From Pseudomonadota bacterium (GTDB taxonomy: Bacteria; Pseudomonadota; Alphaproteobacteria; Kiloniellales; JACOMY01), in contig JAKOWB010000077.1 of the NCBI GenBank assembly GCA_029781795.1, forward strand, positions 1-64,000: a DNA stretch of 64,000 nt. Reading direction: 5' to 3'. The notes beneath the pieces are model-generated. The model ran no database searches. It was not told the origin of the DNA and was given only the letters and a program-made list of their open reading frames with translations. Of this stretch, positions 58,519 to 64,000 are shown in pieces; the stretch's first letter is position 1, and every line of letters begins with the position of its first letter. Made by a program: the position numbers and the translations under genes.

Positions 58519-58866
58519 ATGACCCTTCGCCACGTCGTTCCGCTTGTGCTGTCGCTCCTCCTCGCGGCCGCGGCGCCCTCGGCCGCCGTGCAGTGCGTAC
58601 CTGAGAATGCGCCGGTGACCGTGACCGGCGTGCTGCACTGGACCCAGAAGGACGGCTACACCCTGGCGAAACCGGACAAGCTTTTCTGCACCGAGACGAC
58701 GGCCGAGTACTGGGACCTCGACGAGATCGACCTCACCGTGTTCGGCCTCGAGAGCAAGGCTGCGCGCTGCAAGGGCAGGAAGACGACGGTGTCGGGGCAC
58801 TACTACATGGCCCCCGAGTTCATGTGGATCGTGCCCTTCGTCGCCGCGGACTCCCTGAGCTGCTGA
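58519..58866 (+). CDS. Small secreted protein, unknown (DUF4431-like?)
   Basis: A 115-residue exported protein. Signal peptide 1-23 (LVLSLLLAAAAPSAA). The mature part (VTVTGVLHWTQKDGYTLAKP, LFCTETTAEYWDLDEI, DLTVFGL, KGRKTTVSGHYYM) has a small beta-barrel-like pattern with Cys residues at the start, middle and end, which recalls DUF4431 proteins, but the match is by eye and weak. It begins 15 bases after the DUF1036 gene, with AGGAG before the ATG, so both are probably one operon. It ends 64 bases before the split tRNA-Ser. Confidence 0.6.
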   Translation: MTLRHVVPLVLSLLLAAAAPSAAVQCVPENAPVTVTGVLHWTQKDGYTLAKPDKLFCTETTAEYWDLDEIDLTVFGLESKAARCKGRKTTVSGHYYMAPEFMWIVPFVAADSLSC

Positions 58867-58891
58867 CGGGACCGTGAGGGCGCGCCGCCCC

Positions 58892-58919
58892 TTGGCGCGC
58901 GCCGCCGCCAGCGTGTAGG
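58892..58919 (+). promoter_or_regulatory. Candidate tRNA-Ser promoter
   Basis: TTGGCG at 58892-58897 and TGTAGG at 58914-58919, 16 bases apart, would start transcription near 58926, five bases before the tRNA 5' end at 58931. It is correctly placed for the host tRNA-Ser and would also transcribe the intact element-borne tRNA-Ser on the same strand. Confidence 0.45.
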
Positions 58920-58930
58920 AAGGCGCCACC

Positions 58931-58969
58931 GGATGGGTGGCCGAGCGGTTGAAGGCACCGGTCTTGAAA
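58931..58969 (+). pseudogene. 5' half of a chromosomal tRNA-Ser(UGA), split in the anticodon loop
   Basis: GGATGGG (acceptor arm), the D-arm, CCGGT (anticodon stem 5' strand) and the loop CTTGAAA end at 58969. The following bases (GCTAGCGGAGG) cannot complete the anticodon stem. The matching 3' half is 3.57 kb away at 62528. Joined at the shared CTTGAAA the two give a perfect tRNA with anticodon TGA. The body is the common alphaproteobacterial tRNA-Ser(UGA). Confidence 0.9.
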
Positions 58970-59021
58970 GCTAGCGGAGGCTCAACCGCCGCTGCTCGCT
59001 GGACCGAGAAATAGAAGTGTG

Positions 59022-59094
59022 GTTACAAGGGGTTGCGGGCAAGTCTGCAAGGGGCATGGGGTGGGACGAAAATCGCCCATAACCCAGTTGTAAG
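59022..59094. repeat. Imperfect inverted repeat at the element's left end
   Basis: TTACAAGGGGTTGCGGGC (59023-59040) resembles the reverse complement of 59075-59093 (TTACAACTGGGTTATGGGC): 6 starting bases identical, then similar with one length difference. It also lies beside AGTTG-TAAG-CAACT. These are candidate arm sites for the integrase or its excision factor in the attachment region. Confidence 0.35.
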
Positions 59095-59116
59095 CAACTA
59101 AGCCCCTGAACGGTAA

Positions 59117-59206
59117 GGAAGCGTGGCCGAGTGGTTGATGGCTCCAGTCTTGAAAACTGGCATACGGGGAACCGTATCGTGGGTTCGAATCCCACCGCTT
59201 CCGCCA
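59117..59206 (+). tRNA. tRNA-Ser(UGA), intact, carried by the element
   Basis: A complete serine tRNA of 90 bases including encoded CCA. Acceptor GGAAGCG pairs perfectly with CGCTTCC. The anticodon stem is CCAGT/ACTGG with loop CTTGAAA and anticodon TGA at 59151-59153. The long variable arm is ATACGG-GGAA-CCGTAT (6 perfect pairs), the T-arm GTGGG-TTCGAAT-CCCAC, discriminator G then CCA. It has a different acceptor and variable arm from the split host tRNA, so it is not a duplicate of it. I see no good promoter directly upstream; transcription from the host tRNA promoter 200 bases upstream is likely. Confidence 0.96.
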
Positions 59207-59285
59207 ACTTGGGGATTTTCGCATTGGCGTTGGCCATGTCGCGACGATGCGATCTAAATCCTCGAATGATGCTAGCGTGGGGCGA

Positions 59286-60593
59286 ATGACAGCACACAAG
59301 AGACTGATAACTGCCCACGCAGAAGGTAGTTCGGCTGGCGTAAGACTTGAACGTCTTCCCACTAACACGACAACGAACAATCATCCCGTACATCGGTGGT
59401 ACAACTTCATCGCGGGCTTTTCGCCGGAGTTTGTGCAGGCGTGCGTTTCATTGCAGCGTCCATCGGCTAGCGAGCATCTTCACCTGCTAGACCCCTTTGC
59501 GGGCTGCGGAACAGCCTTGGTGACAGCAAGGATGATGAACTTGGCCGCGACAGGCTATGACCCCCATCCGTTTTTTTCGATCATAAGTGAAGCGAAGGCC
59601 AATAGCGCGCAGTACTGGCCAGACCTCAAGGATATCTGTGCGTCGATTGAAAGAGGGTTTGATGCGCCCTGTCCGATAGCTGACGTGCTTCCGGAGGCGG
59701 CTGGGGCTTTTCTAGCCAAATTGTTTGAACCATCTGCACTTCAGGCCTTATTGGGAGCGCGGATTGCACTTGAGCAGGATGGCCTTGCCCCGAACGCTTT
59801 AGCAGTCTTGGTTCTGTCCAGAGTCCTCGACCATAGCTGTCGCGCAGCTACCGACGGAATTTACAAGGCGCCAACATCGAAGAAGCGCGCCCTGCTGCCT
59901 GCGGAAGCGCTGCGCCGAGTCTTGGAGACGCTGATCGGCGACCAGATAGAGGCCGTGTCCGGGCATATCCCTGCAAAAGTTCACCGGAAGTCCTCGGAAG
60001 ATATGCCTGAGGTGGCCACCCACTCTGTCGACCTTGTTGTTACATCGCCTCCCTATCTGAATAACTTCGACTTCGCTGAAATGACTCGTATGTATCTATA
60101 TTTCTGGGGAATGGCGGGAACTTGGAGCGAGATAACTGAGAATGTTCGGGGGAAATTGATCGTCAATACAACGACGGCCCTGAAAGGTCATAAGGACATT
60201 CAAGAAAATTATAGAAGTTCATTAAGTCCACAGTTGCTTCCTGAAGTTGATGCGGCCGTTTCAGCATTGGCTGAAAAGCGAAAGACAAAAGCGGGAAAAA
60301 AGGAGTATGACCTTCTCGTCTACCCATATCTCAGTCAAATGCAGAATACTCTTCGCGAGTGTCTCCGAACAATGAAGACTGGTGCAGGATTCCATATGAT
60401 GGTTTCGGATGCCGCATTGTATGGCATTCACTTGCCCGCACCAAGATGGATCGCAAAAATGATGATCTCTTGCGGGTATGGCGACGTTGAGTGTCATATC
60501 GTCCGACAACGCGGGCATCGGTGGGTATTGGATAAGCGCGAGGGTTCAGAGACTGGATTGGGTGAATACTACGTCTTCGGAAGGGCGAGATAA
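59286..60593 (+). CDS. DNA methyltransferase (N4-cytosine or N6-adenine), element cargo
   Basis: A 435-residue amino-methyltransferase for DNA. NNHPVHRWYNFIAGFSPEFV is followed by motif I LLDPFAGCGTALVTARMM (SAM binding) and, about 180 residues later, motif IV LVVTSPPYLNNFDFAEM with the catalytic TSPPY, the form common in N4-cytosine enzymes but also found in N6-adenine enzymes. The part between may hold target recognition (alpha-like order). I preferred the ATG at 59286 (GGGGCGA upstream); an ATG at 59247 would add 13 residues. The next gene starts directly after its stop (TAAATG), so the pair is co-translated. Lower GC than the chromosome indicates transfer. Confidence 0.85.
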   Translation: MTAHKRLITAHAEGSSAGVRLERLPTNTTTNNHPVHRWYNFIAGFSPEFVQACVSLQRPSASEHLHLLDPFAGCGTALVTARMMNLAATGYDPHPFFSIISEAKANSAQYWPDLKDICASIERGFDAPCPIADVLPEAAGAFLAKLFEPSALQALLGARIALEQDGLAPNALAVLVLSRVLDHSCRAATDGIYKAPTSKKRALLPAEALRRVLETLIGDQIEAVSGHIPAKVHRKSSEDMPEVATHSVDLVVTSPPYLNNFDFAEMTRMYLYFWGMAGTWSEITENVRGKLIVNTTTALKGHKDIQENYRSSLSPQLLPEVDAAVSALAEKRKTKAGKKEYDLLVYPYLSQMQNTLRECLRTMKTGAGFHMMVSDAALYGIHLPAPRWIAKMMISCGYGDVECHIVRQRGHRWVLDKREGSETGLGEYYVFGRAR

Positions 60594-61631
60594 ATGCATA
60601 CTCTCTATCAGTTGGCAGACGCGGAAATTCGTTCCTGTATTGAAGATTATCTCGCGCTCGCCAGCGCCACCAATGGATTCACCAGCGTAACCGAAGATGC
60701 TATTGATACAGATCGAAAGGCCGTCATCGTTCTTTCGGGCATCAATGCGTCGCTTGAGGACATATCTCCAAAGGCCGCAGTTCGCGAATGGCAGCGTAGG
60801 AAGGCCATACCACTCGACGTGGAAGCGGGGATCACAGCTGGCGTCTATACCAATCTACGTGGCGCTGGTGTGCAATACCTAGAAGAAATCAAAGCAGGGA
60901 CGGATGGCTTTAAGACGTGGACACCTGATTTTATCGGCGCAAATCCTCACACCCTTCCACTGCTTCAACACTTGGCGGGAATTTTTAGTAAAGCGGCTTT
61001 AATCAAGCAAGTTGGCAGTGTTTCGGATAACAAAATATCTGCCCCGGCCGCTAAGAGAATTGCAGCTGTGCTTGAGGCTAGAGTACACCCTGATCAAGTT
61101 CGAGAAGGTGAAATTCTTAAGCGGCTTGAGTCAACCTTGGAAGGCATAGTGCGCGATCTGATCGGTCGGGTTATGTTGGAATCCATAGTGGAGAGCGCAC
61201 TCAAGGATGCTAAAGTTCCTTTCAAGAGAGAAGAAGAGTATAGTAGCCTTTCAGGCGTAGTTTACGATTTCCGCGCGGATTTTGTCGTGCCAGATGAGAG
61301 AAAACCTCGTGCATTTATTGAAGTGAGAAAATCATCTTCAAGGCACGCTTCGCTTTACGCAAAGGATAAAATGTTCTCTGCCATCAACTGGAAGGGAAGA
61401 CATAAAGAGATGCTCGGAATCTTGGTGGTCGATGGAGATTGGACCGCAGAAACCTTGAGAGTAATGGCAAAGATCTTTGATTATGTTGTTCCGCTAAGGC
61501 ATGTGAATGACCTCGCTAAGACAATATCCGAGTACCTAGATGGGGATCGCAGTAAATTAAAATGGTTGATCGAATTTTCGATCACTTCTGCGGTAGATCC
61601 TGCTGACACTGATAATCAGAAGAAAACCTGA
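60594..61631 (+). CDS. Putative restriction endonuclease (PD-(D/E)xK-like)
   Basis: A 345-residue protein I do not recognise by family. Near residues 229-250 it reads VYDFRADFVVPDERKPRAF then IEVRKSS, a spacing that fits a PD-(D/E)xK nuclease core (Asp in RADF, Glu in IEVR, basic Arg/Lys following). The C-terminal MLGILVVDGDW and FDYVVPLRHVNDL look like the end of such a Rossmann-like nuclease. The N-terminal 190 residues are helical and could recognise DNA. It follows the methyltransferase stop without a gap, so a type II restriction-modification pair is the best guess. Low GC like its neighbour. An orphan role is possible, as the active site is a variant. Confidence 0.6.
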   Translation: MHTLYQLADAEIRSCIEDYLALASATNGFTSVTEDAIDTDRKAVIVLSGINASLEDISPKAAVREWQRRKAIPLDVEAGITAGVYTNLRGAGVQYLEEIKAGTDGFKTWTPDFIGANPHTLPLLQHLAGIFSKAALIKQVGSVSDNKISAPAAKRIAAVLEARVHPDQVREGEILKRLESTLEGIVRDLIGRVMLESIVESALKDAKVPFKREEEYSSLSGVVYDFRADFVVPDERKPRAFIEVRKSSSRHASLYAKDKMFSAINWKGRHKEMLGILVVDGDWTAETLRVMAKIFDYVVPLRHVNDLAKTISEYLDGDRSKLKWLIEFSITSAVDPADTDNQKKT

Positions 61632-61673
61632 GGAACACTCCACATTTTTGCGCTGTTAGAGGTTAAAAATTTC

Positions 61674-61892
61674 TTACGTCCATATCGCCCGCATCTCGTC
61701 ACGGTGCCAGCGCTGCACACATGCGAGAACATCGGCCATGTCGCGGCGGTCCAGCGCTCCGGCGTCAACGCCTGCGCGAACGGTGTCCTCGAACGCTTCA
61801 ACCGAGCCGAACGCCCGCTGGAACGGCGAAACCATCGTGCGGGCGGCTTCAAGGCGGCGCACCCGCGTGAGCATGGACCGCACGCCCGCCAC
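61674..61892 (-). CDS. 72-residue phage-like protein of unknown function
   Basis: Starts with GTG at 61892 (an ATG at 61874 is also possible). The protein reads MLTRVRRLEAAR, SPFQRAFGSVEAFEDTVRAGVDAGALDRRDMADVL and CVQRWH. Short proteins with this kind of sequence are found in alphaproteobacterial phages and prophages near packaging genes; I cannot give a function. It overlaps the end of the frame-shifted tail described next. It ends 42 bases from the convergent nuclease gene. Confidence 0.5.
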   Translation of the reverse strand: MAGVRSMLTRVRRLEAARTMVSPFQRAFGSVEAFEDTVRAGVDAGALDRRDMADVLACVQRWHRDEMRAIWT

Positions 61893-62379
61893 TGTGGTTA
61901 CGCCTCGCCCTTAAGCACGTGAAGGGCTTGGCCGAGCGCGATAGCGCGGCGCTCGTTCTCCGCAGCTTCGGCTTGCCGACGCTCTGCTGCCTCAATCCGG
62001 CGTTGCTGCTGGCTTTCAGCTTGCCGGGACGTGAGACGTAGGCATCGCAGACCTGTTGAAGCGTGACCTTGGCGGCTTCGTCCGCCTTCTTCACCTGCCG
62101 GGGATCAACGCCCAACCGCATGGAGCGCAGGTGCTCGCGGGCAACGTCGCGGGCCTGATCGACGGTAAACACACCATAGGGTCCAATCGTGATGCGGGCG
62201 GCTGCCGCGCCGCTCCCCTCAATGCGTCCTTGCACGATGAAGGTGAGCTTGCCGGTGGGCGTCACGCGCACCCCGAAGCCCTTTACATCGCTGTCCCAGT
62301 GGAACTCGTCTTTCGGCCCCGGTTTGATCCGGTCCACATACCCCTTCGTCAGTTTCGCTCGGTTCGGCTGGCTGGTCAT
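61849..62379 (-). pseudogene. Truncated tyrosine-recombinase integrase (N-terminal part only)
   Basis: The first about 122 codons (62014-62379) encode a P4-type integrase N-terminus: LTKGYVDRIKPGPKDEFHWD, SDVKGFGVRVTPTGKLTFIV, RITIGPYGVFTVDQAR (the arm-binding DUF4102 domain), then the start of the core-binding SAM-like domain (VTLQQVCDAYVSRPGK). After that the frame becomes meaningless and runs to 61849. A full integrase has about 400 residues with R-H-R-Y catalytic residues; none is present. The gene faces inward from the right end, the usual orientation next to attR. Confidence 0.88.
61898..62029 (-). pseudogene. C-terminal tail of an unidentified gene fused behind the integrase
   Basis: In a frame different from the integrase, 43 codons read SRQAESQQQRRIEAAERRQA and EAAENERRAIALGQALHVLKGEA before a TAA at 61898. 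The heptad-like Glu/Arg/Ala/Gln composition is a typical coiled-coil end and the codon choice looks real, unlike the integrase frame over the same bases. No start is visible, so it appears to be the 3' remnant of a gene joined to the integrase by a deletion. Confidence 0.5.
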
Positions 62380-62387
62380 GTCGTCCT

Positions 62388-62439
62388 CCGTAAGCAGGTC
62401 ATAAGCTGCAGCGGTAAAGCTGCGGCTACCTGCCTACGG
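62388..62439. repeat. Inverted repeat upstream of the integrase
   Basis: CCGTAAGCAGGT (62388-62399) and ACCTGCCTACGG (62428-62439) are inverted repeats with one mismatch, separated by 28 bases that contain two AAGCTGC copies. It lies nine bases before the integrase start. It could control integrase expression or bind an excision factor. Direct repeats AGCTACG occur at 62481 and 62501, nearer to attR. Confidence 0.5.
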
Positions 62440-62527
62440 CTTATCATTCAGGCCAAGCAACTGATTTCGCTAGGTAATCCAGCTACGCCAAGAAGAATAA
62501 AGCTACGAAAAGTCCGGTTGCAACAAA

Positions 62528-62585
62528 CTTGAAAACCGGCGAGGCGGCAACGTCTCCGTGGGTTCGAATCCCACCCCATCCGCCA
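62528..62585 (+). pseudogene. 3' half of the split chromosomal tRNA-Ser(UGA)
   Basis: Starts at the loop CTTGAAA (62528-62534), then ACCGG (anticodon stem 3' strand), the variable arm GAGGCG-GCAA-CGTCTC, T-arm GTGGG-TTCGAAT-CCCAC, acceptor CCCATCC, discriminator G and CCA. Every helix pairs with the half at 58931-58969 and not with the local upstream sequence (AACAAA), so no functional tRNA can be made here. Confidence 0.9.
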
Positions 62586-62603
62586 GCGCGCGTTTTCTCG
62601 CTT

Positions 62604-62621
62604 CGGAGCATCTGAGCTCCG
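62604..62621 (+). terminator. Weak stem-loop after the tRNA 3' half
   Basis: CGGAGC-ATCTGA-GCTCCG is a perfect 6-bp stem 18 bases after the tRNA CCA. A TTTT stretch stands before, not after, the stem, so it is at best a weak terminator. The rest of 62586-62718 holds nothing else that I can support. Confidence 0.3.
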
Positions 62622-62718
62622 GCACAGAAAGAGTGCGCCGTCCGCGACAACAGCGGATGCATGGACAGGTAGTCCCGATCGGTCACGACGGGCGCTCAAG
62701 AGCGTCCACCCTGGCATC

Positions 62719-63414
62719 TCAATCTCGGAGCGTCCGCCAAACGATGCTGCTCTGTTCTCCGCAACGCCAACAGCACGTGCTGCAGCTTTTGTCTCCTTTG
62801 ATCCCTACCCCCCAATAACCCCCATAGCCCTTTCCCTCAATTCTGACCGCAGCCCCATAGCAGATTTTCTCTCCCTGCTTGCAGCCCAGGACAGCCATAG
62901 CCCAGTCGGGGTCATATAAGATGAATACTTCTCCCTTGCCGGGCCAGAACCATTCTCTGTCTTGTGAGAAGAACTTCAGGTCGATCTTCTGCCCGTAGGC
63001 GTTTCGGAAAATGAGTACGAGCCTGTCCCGCCCAAGCTTTGTGGTAGCGGCTTGCTTCTCCATTGCCTGCGTGTTGCTGGGCTCGGTCCCAAATTCAGCC
63101 TGCGGTGCCGGGCTGGAGGGAGTTGAACTGGACGGCGGGCGGAAGACGCAATGCGTAAAGCCAGCACCGCTGTCCTTGTTCCATCGAATGAATCCGGGAA
63201 TGGCACGGCACCTGCTTTCCGAAATGTCCCGGACATGGCAGTTCCCGTCATAGTCGTAGCCGCCGTAGGGACCCTGGTAGCCAGCGGTGCTGGCTCCAGG
63301 ATAGACGGACGCACAGCTGTCGGCACGCGCTGGGCCGGCTGTTGCCAGCAACCCCGTCAAAGTGAGCAATGCGGAGCACGAGAGCGCCTGTGCAAGTGCT
63401 TTGAGCCCGATCAT
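62719..63414 (-). CDS. Secreted Cys-containing protein, unknown
   Basis: A 231-residue protein with a signal peptide (MIGLKALAQALSC to ARA at residues 1-31). The mature part has a Gly/Tyr-rich start (GPYGGYDYDGNCHVRDISESRC), a Ser/Pro linker (PPSSSTPSSPAPQ) and a C-terminal domain of about 100 residues (LVLIFRNAYGQKIDLKFFSQDREWFWPGKGEVFIL then CKQGEKICYGA and SCSTCCWRCGEQ). That domain resembles, in general pattern only, small beta-sandwich proteins. GAGGAG stands eight bases before the ATG at 63414. Function unknown. Confidence 0.65.
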   Translation of the reverse strand: MIGLKALAQALSCSALLTLTGLLATAGPARADSCASVYPGASTAGYQGPYGGYDYDGNCHVRDISESRCRAIPGFIRWNKDSGAGFTHCVFRPPSSSTPSSPAPQAEFGTEPSNTQAMEKQAATTKLGRDRLVLIFRNAYGQKIDLKFFSQDREWFWPGKGEVFILYDPDWAMAVLGCKQGEKICYGAAVRIEGKGYGGYWGVGIKGDKSCSTCCWRCGEQSSIVWRTLRD

Positions 63415-63825
63415 CGACGCACTCCTCGCGACGTGGGGCGCTTTGCGGCGGGAGAAGCAGCCGCACCGCTGCACGGCCAGGAATATCGATCAAGAACCCG
63501 TTTTCTCATTTGCGTTTCCTTCCGACCGAAGGAGGCGCCCGTGACCATCACCTTGCCCGGGGCCATGCGGCACCGGGCGCTGTCGCAGCGCCTAGTATGA
63601 ACAAGAGTGCCCTCATTCGGACAATGGGAATTCCGCGGACTAGCGAGAGAGAAGACGCAGCTGCGTGCCCTTCGCGCTACCGCCGCGGCTGCTCTCTCGT
63701 GCCCGGGGCCGGACGTCCTGTGCGACGCCGGTGATGATTGCGGCCCGACCGGTAGCGCAACCTGACGCATCGCGTCGGAGGGCACGCGGCGGCGCGGCGC
63801 CGCTGCCTGCCTCGTCATCCTCGCC
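63415..63825. other. 411-base stretch without a convincing gene
   Basis: Between the secreted-protein start and the LysR-type 3' end I find no gene with family resemblance on either strand. The one notable point is a strong ribosome site GAAGGAGG at 63528-63535 before a GTG at 63541 that opens only 19 codons (to 63600). Confidence 0.5.
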
Positions 63826-64000
63826 CTAGTTGCCGGTCGCCGCCTGGAAACAGAGGTCGCGGAACCAGCGGTGCAGCGGGTCGGCGTTGATCCGGTCCGG
63901 CCAGATGGCTTCCAGGTCGAAGCCGGGGATCGGCAAGGGCGGCTCGAAGACCGCGAGCTCCGGGCCGGCACCGAGCAGTGTCCGCTCGGGCAGGATGGCC
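63826..64000 (-). CDS. LysR-type regulator, 3' end only (cut by the window edge)
   Basis: The last 57 codons of a minus-strand gene whose start lies beyond 64000. The reading is AILPERTLLGAGPELAVFEPP, LPIPGFDLEAIWPDRINADP, LHRWFRDLCFQAATGN, stop. The pattern W-x5-DP-x-x-x-W-[FL]-R at the end is typical of the substrate-binding domain of LysR-type transcription regulators. Targets cannot be guessed from this part. Confidence 0.7.
   Translation of the reverse strand, partial: AILPERTLLGAGPELAVFEPPLPIPGFDLEAIWPDRINADPLHRWFRDLCFQAATGN

Larger units (their letters stand above)
58963..62534 (+). mobile_element. Small integrative element inserted in tRNA-Ser(UGA)
   Basis: The element is bounded by two copies of CTTGAAA (58963-58969 and 62528-62534), 3,565 bases apart. 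Each copy is the anticodon loop of one tRNA half, so the crossover was in the anticodon loop, a known target of tyrosine recombinases. Contents from left to right: a 147-base end with an imperfect inverted repeat, an intact tRNA-Ser(UGA), a DNA methyltransferase, a PD-(D/E)xK-like protein, a small phage-like gene and a truncated integrase facing inward from the right end. The methyltransferase/nuclease part is AT-rich (24 of 60 bases G/C at 61321-61380), the integrase end is GC-richer, so the element is itself a mosaic. Excision would restore the host tRNA exactly, but the integrase catalytic domain is gone. Confidence 0.88.

Noticed and set aside
59117..59206. The intact tRNA-Ser as a pseudo-tRNA left by a second insertion
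   Set aside because: All stems, the anticodon loop, variable arm and CCA are complete, so it should be functional.
58971..59393. Minus-strand open frames over the intact tRNA that contain a WDSNPR-like peptide
   Set aside because: They are translations of the tRNA-Ser complement, a well-known source of false proteins.
62735..62800. Plus-strand frame after the tRNA half read as a gene
   Set aside because: It opposes the better-supported secreted protein gene with a signal peptide and ribosome site.

Overview
The window is a piece of a GC-rich (about 70 percent by eye) alphaproteobacterial chromosome, most likely from a Rhodospirillales-type lineage. The main evidence is gene order: dusB-ntrB-ntrC-ntrY-ntrX-trkA-dat-hfq-hflX, the bifunctional ispDF with pgpA and cinA, and the rlpA-dacC-tmk-holB-metG-tatD-MBL block are all classical alphaproteobacterial arrangements. 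No species can be named from the sequence alone.

Layout. 1-6236: a compact heme-acquisition operon (hemP, TonB-dependent receptor, hemS-like protein, hmuTUV). 6244-10178: a minus-strand operon of overlapping genes (ispDF, a sulfotransferase, pgpA, pncC/cinA C-domain, YciI, DUF429). 10262-14183: two tandem paralogous GT39-type membrane glycosyltransferases and a CcsA/YpjD-like membrane protein. 14270-26191: nitrogen-regulation and RNA-chaperone cluster. 26230-28428: groESL with a sigma32-like promoter, a CIRCE element and a UUCG-capped terminator. 28477-32848: inositol-phosphatase family protein, a cyanide-insensitive-type cytochrome bd oxidase (cydAB plus a 41-residue DUF2474 subunit-like protein) and an LRR protein. 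33090-39552: OmpA-family protein, a DSD1-type PLP enzyme, YdfG, MazG, a GNAT/C39-peptidase fusion and a secreted vWA-like/lipoprotein pair. 39738-47623: glycosyltransferase-like and methyltransferase genes, an orphan peptide-binding protein, aminotransferase and GNAT. 47630-56890: the metG/tmk/peptidoglycan block. 57046-58866: small exported or membrane proteins.

The most interesting region is 58931-62585. A chromosomal tRNA-Ser(UGA) is cut in its anticodon loop: its 5' half lies at 58931-58969 and its 3' half at 62528-62585, and joining them at the shared 7-base CTTGAAA gives a perfect cloverleaf. The 3.57 kb between the halves is a small integrated element. It carries a different, complete tRNA-Ser(UGA) (59117-59206), a DNA methyltransferase, an adjacent PD-(D/E)xK-like protein (probable restriction-modification pair), a 72-residue phage-like gene and an integrase that has lost its catalytic domain. 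Neither junction rebuilds the host tRNA, so the element seems to have replaced it with its own copy, which lies co-directionally 147 bases behind the host tRNA promoter. The lost integrase domain would make the arrangement permanent.

Beyond the element are an unknown secreted protein, about 400 bases with no convincing gene, and the 3' end of a LysR-type regulator running off the right edge on the minus strand.
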